64,000 bases of DNA from Shewanella eurypsychrophilus. GTDB lineage: Bacteria; Pseudomonadota; Gammaproteobacteria; Enterobacterales; Shewanellaceae. Below, piece by piece: positions 1 to 11,900 of this stretch. The number at the start of each line of letters is the position of its first letter. The stretch's first letter is position 1. The stretch spans positions 1,334,501 to 1,398,500 of the forward strand of contig NZ_CP045503.2 of NCBI RefSeq assembly GCF_007004545.3. The letters are read 5' to 3'. The notes beneath the pieces were generated by a model, which did not search any database, was not told the DNA's origin, and saw only the letters and a list, made by a program, of their open reading frames with translations. Made by a program: the position numbers and the translations under genes.

Positions 1-502
1 CGGTTTCAGGGTGAGGTATCACGTAGTGGTACTCTTCGAACGAAAGGCATGGATGCCGAACTAGCTGTTAAACACGGAAGTTGTTGGAAACCGCAGAGCG
101 TATAGGGACACTTCTTATGAAATCAAGAGCTAGCGTCCCACTGAAGTCTCTACATGTAAGCTTGCTGCAGGCAATAAACACCAATGATGCTTTGGTACTG
201 AGCAAACTAACCAAGTACCAAAACAGTCAACTGAAACCCTACTTAAGAAAGATATTTGAAATTAATTATCCAACAAATAAACAAGTTTTTATCCAGAAAC
301 ATGTTTAGGCTTCTGAGAGGCTATAATCGCAGAAGCATCTGTACAGCCTTCACCGGGCGGGTGTTAGATAACAACACCCTAGTGACATTAGGTTCGTTGC
401 CAAATAGCAACCCAGCTAAATGAATCTAACTTCAAATGTTATTTGCATCTTGCTAGTGGCCAAGCGAGCTAAACCAGCCCAATGAACCCACACAAAAGAG
501 AC
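1..502. repeat. Gene-free degenerate repeat region
   Basis: This stretch holds no convincing gene. It resembles the tandem units at 41481-42090: shared landmarks are CATGGATG, GCAGAGCGTATAGGGACA, CTGCAGGCAATA, a TATCCAACAAATAAACAAG-type segment near 270, and near 420 a TGAATCTAACTT...TTTGCATCTTGC stretch matching 42047-42090. A short hairpin (GGGTGTT/AACACCC) lies at 359-379. A 75-codon frame at 81-308 runs through the repeat and is probably not a gene. The similarity was judged by eye. Confidence 0.6.
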
Positions 503-1000
503 TTAGCCCTTGTTATCAGACAAGGGGAAGTCCCCTTGTATTTGCCCGACTAACAACACAGGTGCCGCATCTAACTCATTAGCATCCATCATTGAGGCGA
601 TACGCTCAACGGATGAAAGCAACTGGCTCTGCTCCCACTCTTCTAAGTTTTGATAGCGGGTGATAAAGTGCTCTTGTAACGGCTTTGGCGAGTCACTTAA
701 CAGATCATTCCCAGTGTCACTTAATGATAGGTGTACCTTACGTTTATCTGTTTCGCTGCGGGTTCTTATCACCAATTTGCGGCTTTCGAGTCTATCGATA
801 ATTGTGGTGACAGTGGCAGGACTTAAGGCGATCTCTTTGGCTATATCTTTGGCAAGTGGGGCGTTAAGGTGTGCAATGCTCTGCATTACCATGAGCTGTG
901 GGCCGGTTAGGCCTGATTGCTTGTTCAATTGGCGTGAATGAATATCTATGGCTCGGATCACCCGGCGTAGTGAGACCAATAACTGTTCGTACTTTTCCAT
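503..1000 (-). CDS. cosR: MarR-family regulator, CosR/EctR-like
   Basis: A 165-residue winged-helix MarR protein. The N-terminal dimerisation helix is followed by the winged helix (roughly residues 35-105), with ATVTTIIDRLESRKLV as recognition helix and wing and the acidic-basic SETDKRKVHLSL beta-hairpin. The start is well supported by AGGAAGGA just upstream. It has its own promoter space, because a strong terminator at 1061-1098 separates it from the upstream porin gene. Its N-terminus (MEKYEQLLVSLRRVIRAID) resembles the CosR/EctR regulators of compatible-solute genes in Vibrio and methylotrophs, which fits its place beside a betaine cluster. The family is secure; the CosR identity is inferred from remembered similarity and context. 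Confidence 0.85.
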   Translation of the reverse strand: MEKYEQLLVSLRRVIRAIDIHSRQLNKQSGLTGPQLMVMQSIAHLNAPLAKDIAKEIALSPATVTTIIDRLESRKLVIRTRSETDKRKVHLSLSDTGNDLLSDSPKPLQEHFITRYQNLEEWEQSQLLSSVERIASMMDANELDAAPVLLVGQIQGDFPLSDNKG

Positions 1001-1060
1001 AATCCTTCCTAGTAATCTATTGCCGATGATATCGAACAGTGGGCCATTTTAGCCATTAAA

Positions 1061-1098
1061 TAAAAATGCGGTATAACGCCGGAGCGTTATACCGCATT
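1061..1098 (-). terminator. Rho-independent terminator after the TorF-type porin gene
   Basis: A perfect 15-bp stem (AATGCGGTATAACGC / GCGTTATACCGCATT) with a CGGA loop. On the minus strand it is followed by a run of T (TTTTTA). It should end transcripts from the porin/BCCT genes before the MarR gene. Confidence 0.85.
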
Positions 1099-1147
1099 CT
1101 CTATACTAGGTGCAAGGCCACATCAGCCTCGAGTGCACGCTGGGGAC

Positions 1148-1855
1148 TTAAAAAGCAAATGTCCTGGCAACTGACAGTACAGCACGAGTATCAGCAGTAT
1201 CTATGTCCATGGTGGTGTCTTCAACGGCTAAGTTAAAGTCAAAACCTTTCCAGCTAGTCATATATTCAGCACGGTAATGGTTATAAGCTTTCTCACCATC
1301 CCAAGACCACTTGTCCACATCGTTTGATGTTGAACGATCGAAGCTGATACGGATGTCGTGGCCTTCGGCAATCGTAAATGTGTGTGCTGCCATCATGATG
1401 TAATGACCGGCATCGACACCGAAGTAATCCCATGTGTACCAGAAGTTCAGTTCAGTTTGGCCAACAGATGAACCGTATCCAAATTTAGTGTAAAGCTCTG
1501 GATATTGATATTCATCTGAAAACGAATCACCGTGATAAGTGTAATAAGCGATTCCAGCATCAAGAGATACGCGCTCATTTAACTGGAGGAACATGCCGCC
1601 GTAAAAATCCAGTTCCAGCCAGGTATCATCACCTGAGCCGTAATCGACATTTGATGCCCAAGTACCTACATACCAGCCCGCATCTGCAGCGTAGTCTAAA
1701 CTTGCTTGCAAAGCTGGGCTGTTATCCGTTTGGCTTACACCGTTGAAGGTGTAGTCAGATACAGCTGTTACTGTTGAGCTAACGTTCGCAATAGCAGTCG
1801 TCGGTAAGGCTATTAGCCCCAGTAGTGCGAGATTTTTAATAGTGCTTTTCATCAT
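1148..1855 (-). CDS. TorF-family putative outer-membrane porin
   Basis: A 235-residue exported beta-barrel protein. Residues 1-23 form a signal peptide ending ALPTTAIA with cleavage before NVSST. The rest alternates short amphipathic strands rich in Tyr, Trp, Asp and Gly and ends in Phe (ARTFAF), as outer-membrane barrels do. The opening SSTVTAVSDYTFNGVSQTDNSPALQASLDYA is characteristic of the TIGR02001/TorF family of unknown substrate. It lies 18 bp downstream of the BCCT transporter gene on the same strand and is probably co-transcribed, suggesting a role in outer-membrane passage of choline or betaine. That role is inference. Either ATG of the ATGATG pair could be the start. Confidence 0.8.
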   Translation of the reverse strand: MMKSTIKNLALLGLIALPTTAIANVSSTVTAVSDYTFNGVSQTDNSPALQASLDYAADAGWYVGTWASNVDYGSGDDTWLELDFYGGMFLQLNERVSLDAGIAYYTYHGDSFSDEYQYPELYTKFGYGSSVGQTELNFWYTWDYFGVDAGHYIMMAAHTFTIAEGHDIRISFDRSTSNDVDKWSWDGEKAYNHYRAEYMTSWKGFDFNLAVEDTTMDIDTADTRAVLSVARTFAF

Positions 1856-1873
1856 TTCCCTTTGTTTCTTTTT

Positions 1874-3091
1874 TTAGTTAGCTAATTCAATTTTGCTAAA
1901 ATCAATTTTGTTTTCTTTTGGTGACTGTTCAATGGCTGCAACTGTCTTATATTTGGTTGCCAAGATATAGCCGAAGCAGGCCAGAATGAGTCCAATAGCC
2001 AATGCACCAACCCACTGAATTTCTAAGAAGTTGAGTTGGAATAGTAAGGTTAGGCCACTCATTAAGGCGATGTTGCCCAAGATGTACTTGGTCTTACCGA
2101 AGCGCTCAACGGTGAGGTTGAGGTTGTCGGTGTACAGACGAATTAAAGAGTCGAGTGAATTCACCACAAACGTAATGCCCACCATCACCATGGCGAGATT
2201 ATAGAAGCCTGTGGTGGCAATCTCATTGGCGCTGTAGTAATAGAGCACAGTAAACCAGACTGCGATCGGCAGTGACGGGAATACCATCATGGCAATCAGC
2301 ACTTGGTAGGTCTTCAGACCGCCAACAAAGCGTGAAGTGAATTGACCAATCATGATGCTCCAAGCAAACCACCAGAAGAGGTAGAACTCGTGATAATCAT
2401 TGATAGGTAGAACAAAGTTATGAATATTGCCAAAGTAGTCGCCAATCAAGGCAAAGGTCGTGATAAATTCGCCGATTCCTGAGTCTTCAGACAAGAAGGC
2501 GCCCGCCCACATTAACACTATCAAGCCTATAAATAGCCCGGTGCTCGCTAAGCTGAGTCTGCGTACATAACGAATGCTGGTACTTGAGTACACGGCGGCG
2601 GCAATAATCACAAAGACGATAAGGTAGAAGCTGCTAACAATGGTTTCCCCATCTCCCATTTCTGGTAGATACCAAGGCAAGTTAGACAGTAACAAGTAGG
2701 CGGTAAAGGCACAGGTACCAATAATTACTACGTTATTAATGAACTTGACCACAGGGATCTCAAAGAACTTCACTCTTGGTTCTATGACGCAAAAATAGAA
2801 ACAGGTTAAGAAGTAAAATGCCCAGATTAAGAATGCCCAGAAGCCAAACTCAATGGCCAGTGGGTTGGTAAAACCATACTCAGGGCTCGCGCCAAGGTCT
2901 GCGTAACCGGCAAACTCCGTTAGCGGGAACATGATTAATCCCACATCCAATCCTGAGGTGAATAGGATGGCGATAAAGGTAAAAGTACGTACCGGAGTGA
3001 CACCAATACATTTGACATTACCCCAGCGGTAAATCACAAAGGCGATGGCTGCGAACGTAAAGAGTATTCCTATAGTAAGCCAAGTCGTCAT
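1874..3091 (-). CDS. BCCT-family choline/betaine transporter, short form
   Basis: A 405-residue polytopic membrane protein with about 11 hydrophobic segments. The FWWFAWSIMIGQFTSRFVGG segment corresponds to the conserved TM8 Trp-rich motif of betaine/choline/carnitine transporters, and SGLDVGLIMFPLTEF corresponds to the TM3 glycine motif. It is about 100 residues shorter than typical BCCT proteins: it begins about one helix late and lacks the long C-terminal tail that senses osmolarity in BetP. The start is backed by AGGAGA six bases upstream. It sits downstream of betIBA on the same strand, separated by a 257-bp gap with its own hairpin, so choline uptake is the likely role. The substrate is inferred from context. 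Confidence 0.8.
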   Translation of the reverse strand: MTTWLTIGILFTFAAIAFVIYRWGNVKCIGVTPVRTFTFIAILFTSGLDVGLIMFPLTEFAGYADLGASPEYGFTNPLAIEFGFWAFLIWAFYFLTCFYFCVIEPRVKFFEIPVVKFINNVVIIGTCAFTAYLLLSNLPWYLPEMGDGETIVSSFYLIVFVIIAAAVYSSTSIRYVRRLSLASTGLFIGLIVLMWAGAFLSEDSGIGEFITTFALIGDYFGNIHNFVLPINDYHEFYLFWWFAWSIMIGQFTSRFVGGLKTYQVLIAMMVFPSLPIAVWFTVLYYYSANEIATTGFYNLAMVMVGITFVVNSLDSLIRLYTDNLNLTVERFGKTKYILGNIALMSGLTLLFQLNFLEIQWVGALAIGLILACFGYILATKYKTVAAIEQSPKENKIDFSKIELAN

Positions 3092-3194
3092 TATTGTTCT
3101 CCTGACTCAAAAGATTTATAAAACATAGATTTATATCCTTGTTCTTATTTTAGTTTTGCCCGTTTGCAGTAAATTTCGGCTGCAAAAATCCCTC

Positions 3195-3230
3195 AAGCCT
3201 TAACTATCGCTTTTACGAAAGTTAAGGTTT
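3195..3230. promoter_or_regulatory. Inverted repeat between betA and the BCCT gene
   Basis: Arms CCTTAACT (3198-3205) and AGTTAAGG (3220-3227) surround a 14-base spacer. No clean T-run follows on the minus strand, so it is more likely an operator or mRNA hairpin than a classical terminator. TTGATAAATTAATCAA at 3229-3244 and GATTTAGATCA just after resemble FNR/CRP half-sites. Function unproven. Confidence 0.4.
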
Positions 3231-3348
3231 GATAAATTAATCAAAGCGATTTAGATCATTTAAGCGTGTAACGCTTAGGCTGATCAGTTGCCTATACGGC
3301 TTAATCTGCTAATTAGGACAATTGAGCAAATTAAGCCTGTAAAGTGAG

Positions 3349-5049
3349 TTATCTTACTGGTGGCCTAAGCCGTTGTTGTGTTTGCCAGTCTTCGCTAATG
3401 GTCACCTCTGCAGTGCTCGGTGCCAGTGGAGCCTTGCCAAGGATCAGGTCTGCCGCACGCTCGGCTAACATGATGGTTGGCGAGTTAAGATTGCCATTCG
3501 GGATGGTAGGAAAAATAGAGGAATCAACCACTCTAAGACCTTGCAAGCCATGTACCCTTGTTTGTGAATCTACGACTGCCATCGAATCTTCGCCCATTTT
3601 GCATGAGCAAGATGGGTGGTAGGCACTCTCGACTGAGCTTCTGACAAAACTGTCTATCTGTTCATCGGTTTGCACTTCTGTGCCGGGTTGAATTTCTTCA
3701 CCGCGGTACTCATCAAGCGCTGGCTGACTAATAATTTCTCGGGTTAAACGCACACAGGCGCGGAAACCTTCAATATCATCTTCATGGGACAGATAGTTAA
3801 ATTGAATGCTTGGGGCTACATGGGCATCGTTTGATACCACTTTGACACTGCCGCGGCTCTTAGGTTTGTTGTGACCAACATGTACCTGGAAACCGTGACC
3901 AGCAAAGGCTTCTTTACCGTCATAACGCATTGCAGCAGGCAAGAAATGATACTGTAAGTCTGGCCATTCAAGACCCGGTTTTGAGCGAATAAAACCACAA
4001 GACTCAAAGTGGTTAGTCGCACCTAGGCCTGACTTATTTAATATCCAACGCGTGCCAATAAACAGCTTGCTTAACGGGTCTATTTTACCGTTAAGCGATA
4101 TCGGTTTAAGGCACTTAAATTGGAAGTAGAACTCAAGGTGGTCTTGTAGGTTTTCACCTACACCTGGTAGCTCATGTACTTGTTCAATGCCAGCTTGAGC
4201 TAGCGTATCGGCCGCGCCAACTCCAGAGAGTTGCAAGATATGTGGTGAGCCAATAGAACCTGCTGATAACACCACCTCTTTACTGGCATTAACCTCTACG
4301 TGCTTGCCTCTGCGCTCAAAGTGAACGCCGACGGCTTTCTTGCCTTCACCTTTGTTTTTACTAAATAAGACCTTGTGCACCAAGGCATGGGTTATCACCG
4401 TGAGGTTGGCACGCTTCATTGCCGGCCTTAGATAAGCATTCGAAGTCGACCAACGCACGCCATTTTTAACGGTCATGTGCATCGGGCCAAAGCCTTCTTG
4501 CTGAGCACCGTTGTAATCAGATGTTGCTAGATATCCGGCATCGACACCTGCATCGACAAATGCCTGATACAGTGGGTTTTTCATATTATTGCCGTTATTG
4601 ACCGCTAGTGGGCCATCAACACCGCGATAATCATCTTCGCCAAACGCCCAGCTTTCCGCCTTTTTAAAGTAGGGCAGGCAATGGGCGTAATCCCAATCTT
4701 TGGCGCCTGCTTGCTGCCACTCATCAAAATCTCGGGCATGGCCGCGTACATATACCATGCCGTTAATTGATGAAGACCCGCCTAATACCTTGCCACGTGG
4801 GCAGTGCATGCGGCGATTATCTAGGCCTGGTTCGGCTTGGGTTTCAAACTGCCAGGCATATTTTGGCGTATTCATCGGAATCGATAGCGCGGTTGGCATC
4901 TGAATAAAGATGCTCTTATCGCTGCCACCGGTTTCAAGTAGCAAGACCTTGTTATTCTTATCAGCCGATAAACGGTTGGCTAGCACACAGCCAGCGCTAC
5001 CTGCGCCAACAATAATATAGTCGTATTGTTCGTTTGTTGAATGTGTCAT
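3349..5049 (-). CDS. betA: Choline dehydrogenase
   Basis: A 566-residue GMC-family flavoprotein that oxidises choline to betaine aldehyde at the inner membrane. The N-terminal Rossmann motif [18 protein letters not shown] binds FAD. The GMC signatures [18 protein letters not shown] (about residue 90) and [15 protein letters not shown] (about 268) are intact. The C-terminal catalytic histidine region [12 protein letters not shown] (about 470) and [19 protein letters not shown] are present. Length matches E. coli BetA (about 556). It starts nine bases after betB with AAGG upstream, so betI, betB and betA form one operon. Confidence 0.96.
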   Translation of the reverse strand: MTHSTNEQYDYIIVGAGSAGCVLANRLSADKNNKVLLLETGGSDKSIFIQMPTALSIPMNTPKYAWQFETQAEPGLDNRRMHCPRGKVLGGSSSINGMVYVRGHARDFDEWQQAGAKDWDYAHCLPYFKKAESWAFGEDDYRGVDGPLAVNNGNNMKNPLYQAFVDAGVDAGYLATSDYNGAQQEGFGPMHMTVKNGVRWSTSNAYLRPAMKRANLTVITHALVHKVLFSKNKGEGKKAVGVHFERRGKHVEVNASKEVVLSAGSIGSPHILQLSGVGAADTLAQAGIEQVHELPGVGENLQDHLEFYFQFKCLKPISLNGKIDPLSKLFIGTRWILNKSGLGATNHFESCGFIRSKPGLEWPDLQYHFLPAAMRYDGKEAFAGHGFQVHVGHNKPKSRGSVKVVSNDAHVAPSIQFNYLSHEDDIEGFRACVRLTREIISQPALDEYRGEEIQPGTEVQTDEQIDSFVRSSVESAYHPSCSCKMGEDSMAVVDSQTRVHGLQGLRVVDSSIFPTIPNGNLNSPTIMLAERAADLILGKAPLAPSTAEVTISEDWQTQQRLRPPVR

Positions 5050-5058
5050 ATCAGCGCC

Positions 5059-6522
5059 TTAAAATGGACTTTCAAGAGGCTGCATACCAACGTATACGGC
5101 TTTGATTTGAGTGTAAGCGTTAAGTGTCTCTTTGCCATTTTCACGGCCAATACCAGACATCTTGTAGCCACCAACAGGCATTTCAACCGGTGATGCACCA
5201 TAGGCATTGATCCAGCAAATTCCAGCCTGCATTTGATGGATAACCCTGTGAGCACGGGTTATATCTTGAGTAAACACGCCTGCGGCTAAGCCGAGATGGG
5301 TATTGTTGGCGCGACGGATGACTTCGTCTTCGTCATCAAATGGCAATATTGACATCACAGGGCCAAAGATCTCTTCTTTGCTCAAGGTCATTTCGTCGGT
5401 GCATTGACCAAAAATGGTTGGTGCAACAAAGAAACCATTTGGGCTATTTTCTGGTGTGAGTGCATGTCCACCCGCGAGGAGTTCTGCACCTTCACTTTTG
5501 CCAATTTCAATATAGCTCAACACTTTATCTTGATGGGACTTTGAAATAAGCGCACCAAAGTTGGTGGCTGGGTTCATAGGATCGCCGCAAATGATGTTGT
5601 TTTGAGTGCGTTGCAGGAGTTTCTCAATGAAACGAGGATAAATATCTTGCTGTACAAATACGCGTGTGCCGTTGGTACAGATCTCACCTTGGGTGTAGAA
5701 GTTACCTAACATGGCAGCAGAGACGGCATTGTCGATATCGGCGTCGTTGAAGATGATCAGCGGTGACTTACCGCCAAGCTCCATGGTGACGGCTTTGAGC
5801 GAGCTTGCTGCTGCAGCCATTACCTTTTTACCAGTACCCACTTCACCCGTGAATGACACCTTGGCTATCTCGTCGTTATTGGTCAGCCAAGCGCCAACAC
5901 GCCCGTCGCCTTGGACGACGTTGAATACCCCATCGGGTACACCGGCTTGGGTGAAAATTTCAGCCAGTTTTAATGCACCAAGAGGCGTTTCTTCTGATGG
6001 CTTAAAGATCATCACATTACCGCAAGCTAATGCGGGTGCTGATTTCCAACATGCGATCTGTAATGGATAGTTCCAGGCGCCAATACCGGCACAGATCCCC
6101 AGTGGCTCACGGCGAGTGTAATAAAAGTCATCGCCTACCGTTTGTTGATTACCTTCGATGCTAGGGGCGAGGCCTGCAAAAAACTCGATGGAGTCTGCGC
6201 CAGTCACTACATCGACCACGGAGGCTTCTTGCCAAGGCTTGCCTGTATCTTGTACTTCAATTGCTGCTAGCTCATCGTTTCGCTCACGAAGTAGTGCAAC
6301 GGCTTTATGTAAAATTCTGCTGCGCTCAACAGCGGTCATTTTTGACCAAATTGCAAAACCCGCTTTTGCGCTTGTTATTGCGGCTTGCTGAATTTTCTCG
6401 TCGGCAACTTCAACTAGATAGTTCACTTTTCCATTGGCTGGATTGATGACTTCAAATGTTTCGCCGGTTTCGTTAAAGAGGGCTTGCCCATGGATGTAAT
6501 TTGGGTAAACAACTAGTGACAT
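5059..6522 (-). CDS. betB: Betaine aldehyde dehydrogenase
   Basis: A 487-residue NAD(P)+-dependent aldehyde dehydrogenase that converts betaine aldehyde to glycine betaine. The general-base Glu lies in [14 protein letters not shown] (about residue 252) and the catalytic Cys in [14 protein letters not shown] (about 286). The cofactor loop [18 protein letters not shown] is also present. Length matches BetB proteins (about 490). The start codon overlaps the end of betI by 10 bases and has GGAG upstream, so translation may be coupled. Confidence 0.96.
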   Translation of the reverse strand: MSLVVYPNYIHGQALFNETGETFEVINPANGKVNYLVEVADEKIQQAAITSAKAGFAIWSKMTAVERSRILHKAVALLRERNDELAAIEVQDTGKPWQEASVVDVVTGADSIEFFAGLAPSIEGNQQTVGDDFYYTRREPLGICAGIGAWNYPLQIACWKSAPALACGNVMIFKPSEETPLGALKLAEIFTQAGVPDGVFNVVQGDGRVGAWLTNNDEIAKVSFTGEVGTGKKVMAAAASSLKAVTMELGGKSPLIIFNDADIDNAVSAAMLGNFYTQGEICTNGTRVFVQQDIYPRFIEKLLQRTQNNIICGDPMNPATNFGALISKSHQDKVLSYIEIGKSEGAELLAGGHALTPENSPNGFFVAPTIFGQCTDEMTLSKEEIFGPVMSILPFDDEDEVIRRANNTHLGLAAGVFTQDITRAHRVIHQMQAGICWINAYGASPVEMPVGGYKMSGIGRENGKETLNAYTQIKAVYVGMQPLESPF

Positions 6523-7118
6523 CGGTTTTCTCCGTACTGCATGGTCACGGCCTTGATAAAGGCTTTAGATAAAATTTGGGCCTGTTCGAACTCTTTGGCA
6601 GGGGTCGGACTTAATGCGCTGCGTAACCAAAATCCATCAATCATAGCCGCGGTCTGTTTTGCTGCGTTGACTGCATCGGCTAGAGGAAGGAGTTGTTTAA
6701 AAGAGAATAGAAGGTTGCTGTGTAAACGTTGGCTATTGATATTCTGTAATCTGGCCAGTCCTTGCTCATGCATGGCTTGTGACCAAAAACTCAACCAAGT
6801 TTTTGTTGCTGGTCTTGAACGTTGTAGCTCAGTAAAGTTGGCTTCAACAATTGCGTACAGCCTTTCAAGTGGCAACATGTTCCGATCTAAGGTACGGCTT
6901 AATAGTGCTTGTTTCAGTTGATCGAGTAGGTATCTCTGTGTTGCTTCAATTAAACCTTGTTTACCGCCGAAGTAATGACTAATTAGACCCGAAGATAATC
7001 CGGCTAGGCCACTTATGGTATTGATGGTCGTATTATGTAAACCATGACGCTCAACAGAGGTAAGAGTGGCTTCTATGAGTTGTTGTTGTCGGACGGTTTT
7101 CATTGACGGGCGCGGCAT
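6513..7118 (-). CDS. betI: HTH-type transcriptional repressor BetI
   Basis: A 201-residue TetR-family repressor, first gene of the bet operon. The helix-turn-helix (residues 10-56) has the characteristic ending [24 protein letters not shown]. The C-terminal helices form the choline-sensing and dimer domain and contain [13 protein letters not shown], typical of BetI. In E. coli BetI represses its own operon until choline is present; a perfect 26-bp palindrome 62-87 bp upstream of this start is the probable binding site. The Shine-Dalgarno sequence before the ATG is weak. Confidence 0.94.
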   Translation of the reverse strand: MPRPSMKTVRQQQLIEATLTSVERHGLHNTTINTISGLAGLSSGLISHYFGGKQGLIEATQRYLLDQLKQALLSRTLDRNMLPLERLYAIVEANFTELQRSRPATKTWLSFWSQAMHEQGLARLQNINSQRLHSNLLFSFKQLLPLADAVNAAKQTAAMIDGFWLRSALSPTPAKEFEQAQILSKAFIKAVTMQYGENRCH

Positions 7119-7179
7119 AAAAGGTTAAATCCTGAGAACTATTATTGATGCTATTTTTGTTAGTATTTTCGCAGTAAAG

Positions 7180-7205
7180 TTATTAATTGAACGTTCAATT
7201 AATAA
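7180..7205. promoter_or_regulatory. Probable BetI operator, perfect 26-bp palindrome
   Basis: Each half is TTATTAATTGAAC, and its exact reverse complement follows directly. The central ATTGAACGTTCAAT is the kind of site bound by BetI-type TetR repressors. It lies upstream of betI on the minus strand, where it would cover or flank the promoter. The symmetry is directly visible; the assignment to BetI is inferred. Confidence 0.8.
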
Positions 7206-7460
7206 CGACTCTAATGGTTAGAGCTGTAACTATCAACCTTTATTGCAGATTGAGACTTATATCACGGATTTATTTTATGGATTTTTGCGTGGACAGGATG
7301 CGTCGCAACTGCTTGTTTGTTAAGGGGGTAAATGCTGGTGTGATTCTTGTTCTAACGATTAAATTTTGATGAAAATAAATTTTGAGTGGAAATTAGTTTC
7401 AACAGTAATCTTTACTGAAAGATTAAAGCTGGTGACTTAAGGCATATGAATTGGTATGTA
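7206..7460. other. Intergenic, no gene seen
   Basis: Between the bet operator and the gltD terminator this AT-rich stretch has no codon pattern of a gene. A 60-codon frame at 7187-7369 begins inside the operator and has no family resemblance. Nothing else is evident. Confidence 0.6.
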
Positions 7461-7487
7461 AAAAAAAGGCGCTCCTTTCGGAGCGCC
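7461..7487 (-). terminator. Terminator of gltBD
   Basis: An 8-bp GC-rich stem (GGCGCTCC / GGAGCGCC) with a four-base loop. On the minus strand it is followed by seven T. It lies 26 bp past the gltD stop. Confidence 0.92.
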
Positions 7488-7512
7488 CAATCACAAGCAA
7501 CTTTTACTTAAA

Positions 7513-8928
<1,416 letters not shown>

Positions 8929-11900
8929 TTACCCCGCTACCACTGAAAGTTCTGGCTGTGACTGTTCTAATCTCAATAGATCGGATATCGCAACGCTCTT
9001 TGGTTTGACTAACACAAAGCAGTCGAGCCAGTTTTCAAAATCATTTAATAACAACTTAGCGTGTTCACTACCCGTTTCAGCCAAGTGTTCCTCAATAAGG
9101 CTCTTGAGGTGGTTTTGATGAATGGGAGATTCAAGTTTTTGAGTATCCACTAACTCGGTGTTGACTCGTCGATTGAAGCGACCAAAGCGATCAAATACAT
9201 AGGCGAATCCACCTGTCATACCTGCACCAAAGTTAACCCCCGTTTTACCCAGTACCACAACAATCCCCCCCGTCATGTACTCACAACCGTTATCTCCTAA
9301 GCCCTCAACGACAGCGGTTGCCCCTGAGTTTCGAACGCCAAAACGTTCACCAGCGATACCTGCAGCAAATAACTTCCCGCCAGAGGCACCATACAAACAG
9401 GTATTGCCTATGATGGATGAGCGCTCACTCTGGAAGTTGCTCCCTAGCGGAGGATGAATAGTTATTTTACCGCCAGACATGCCCTTACCGACATAATCGT
9501 TACCGTCACCACAAAGCGTTAATTCTATTCCCGGGCTATTCCACACACCAAAGCTCTGTCCGGCGCTACCATTAAATTGCAGTTTAATTGGCGCCTTAGC
9601 ACCATCTTTACCCACTGTTGTTGCCACGAAACCGGAAAGCGCAGCACCCACTGAGCGATCAATGTTACTGATATTAAAGCGAGCGGAGAAGGTTTCACCT
9701 TGTTCTACCGCTTGCTTAGTTTTCTCCAAAATTTTAAGGTTTAACTCGCCCACATCGGAAGGGGGGTTAAGCTCTCTCCAAGTCACTGCACTGCCTTCTG
9801 GTACTTCAGGCTTGTATAAGATAGGCGTTAAGTCGAGACCGTTTTGTTTGAGTGTGTCACCGTCGAGTGCGTGTAGCCAATCACTGCGGCCAACAAGTTG
9901 CTCAAATTCGGTCACACCTAAAGCTGCCATCTGTTCACGAATTTCTTCTGCTACAAACTCAAAGTAGGTCATTACACGCTCAGGTAGCCCGTGATAATGC
10001 TCATTTCTGAGTTGTTTATTCTGTGTCGCGATACCCGTCGCACAGTTATTTAGGTGACAAATACGTAAGTATTTACATCCGAGTGCAATCATGGGCACGG
10101 TCCCAAAACCGAAACTTTCAGCGCCTAAAAGCGCAGCCTTGATCACATCGCGGCCAGTCTTTAAGCCACCATCTACCTGCAGACGTATCTTATGTCTCAA
10201 GCCATTTTGAACCAGAGACTGATGAACTTCTGCGAGGCCTAACTCCCACGGGCTCCCCGCGTATTTAACCGAGGTGATAGGGCTAGCACCTGTACCGCCG
10301 TCATAGCCTGAGATCGTGATCATATCGGCATAAGCTTTAGCCACGCCTGTTGCTATGGTACCCACTCCAGGCTCTGACACTAACTTCACTGAGATGAGAG
10401 CCTTGGGGTTAATCTGCTTAAGATCGAATATGAGCTGAGCGAGATCTTCAATCGAGTAGATGTCATGATGAGGGGGGGGCGATATGAGCGTCACCCCGGG
10501 ACGTGCGTTACGCAGTCCGGCTATTTCAACGCTGACTTTATCACCCGGAAGCTGACCGCCTTCACCAGGTTTTGCCCCTTGTGCTATCTTGATCTGCAGT
10601 ACTTCTGCATTGACTAGGTAATGGGCTGTTACACCAAAACGACCCGATGCTATCTGTTTTATCTTAGAGTTACGCTCTGAATTAAATCGTTTTGGATCTT
10701 CTCCACCTTCACCCGAGTTGGAGCGTCCGCCTAAGCGGTTCATGGCGATGGCGAGCGCTTCGTGGGCTTCTGGACTCAAGGCGCCAATACTCATCGCAGC
10801 GCTATCAAATCTTGAATACAGATCGGTAGCAGACTCAACCGTATCGAGATCGACTGGAGATAGCTCACCTTTAACTTCGATAAGATCTCTTAAGGTTGCT
10901 ACTGGGCGCTTATCAACTAACTCTGTGAAACGCTTATAAGTTGGGTAATCCCGATCTCGGAGGCTTTGCTGAAGTGTGTTGACCACATCTGGATTAAAGC
11001 TGTGATATTCACCACCTTCAACATATTTAAGTAAGCCGCCTTGACTGAGTGGCTGGTGAGCCTGGAAGGCGACTTTATGCAGTTTGAGCTGATCTTGCTC
11101 AAGTAAGTGGAAGTTAGCGCCTTCAATACGGCTAATCACTCCTTTGAAGCAAAGCTCAACGACATCAGAGGTAAGGCCTATTGCTTCAAACTGTTGACTA
11201 CAACGATATGAGCCAACCGTGCTGATCCCCATTTTAGACATGATCTTTCTCAGACCCTTATCTATTCCATGGCGGAAGTTAAGCATCAACAGGCTAGTGT
11301 TGCTGATGTCGTTTTTCTTCGCCAATGAGCAGATAGATTCATAGGCGAGATAGGGGTAAATGGCTGTTGCGCCAAAACCGAGCAAAACGGCAAAGTGATG
11401 TGGATCTCGGGCCGTCGCCGTTTCAACAATGATGTTGGTATCACAGCGAAGGCTTTTATCGACTAGGACTTGTTGCACTGCCCCAACAGCCATTGCTGCG
11501 GGTATGACTTGTTTAGATTTATCCGTTGCTCTGTCTGATAACACCAACAAGGTCGTACCTGTACGTGCTAAGCGTTCAGATTCATCGCAAATGCGTCTGA
11601 TGGCCTGCTCTAAGCCTTCAGACAGATCATAATTAAGATCTATGGTACTGGCTCGATAATAGGTTGAATCCAACGCCATAAGCTGATTGAAATCGCTATA
11701 CAGCAACACAGGGGAATTAAACATGACACGGTATGCATGCCCCGTGGTTTCATTAAATAAATTCTGCTCACGGCCAACACAGGTTGACAGAGACATCACA
11801 TGCTTTTCACGCAATGGATCTATAGGGGGATTCGTGACTTGGGCGAACTTTTGTCTGAAGTAGTCGTAAATGGTACGAGATTTTTTAGACAGTACGGCCA

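Noticed and set aside
81..308. 75-codon open frame as a gene
   Set aside because: It runs through a degenerate repeat also present at 41481-42090, where the frame is not kept, and it shows no family motif or good ribosome site.
7187..7369. 60-codon open frame upstream of the bet operon
   Set aside because: It begins inside the perfect palindrome, lacks a ribosome site and has no recognisable protein character.
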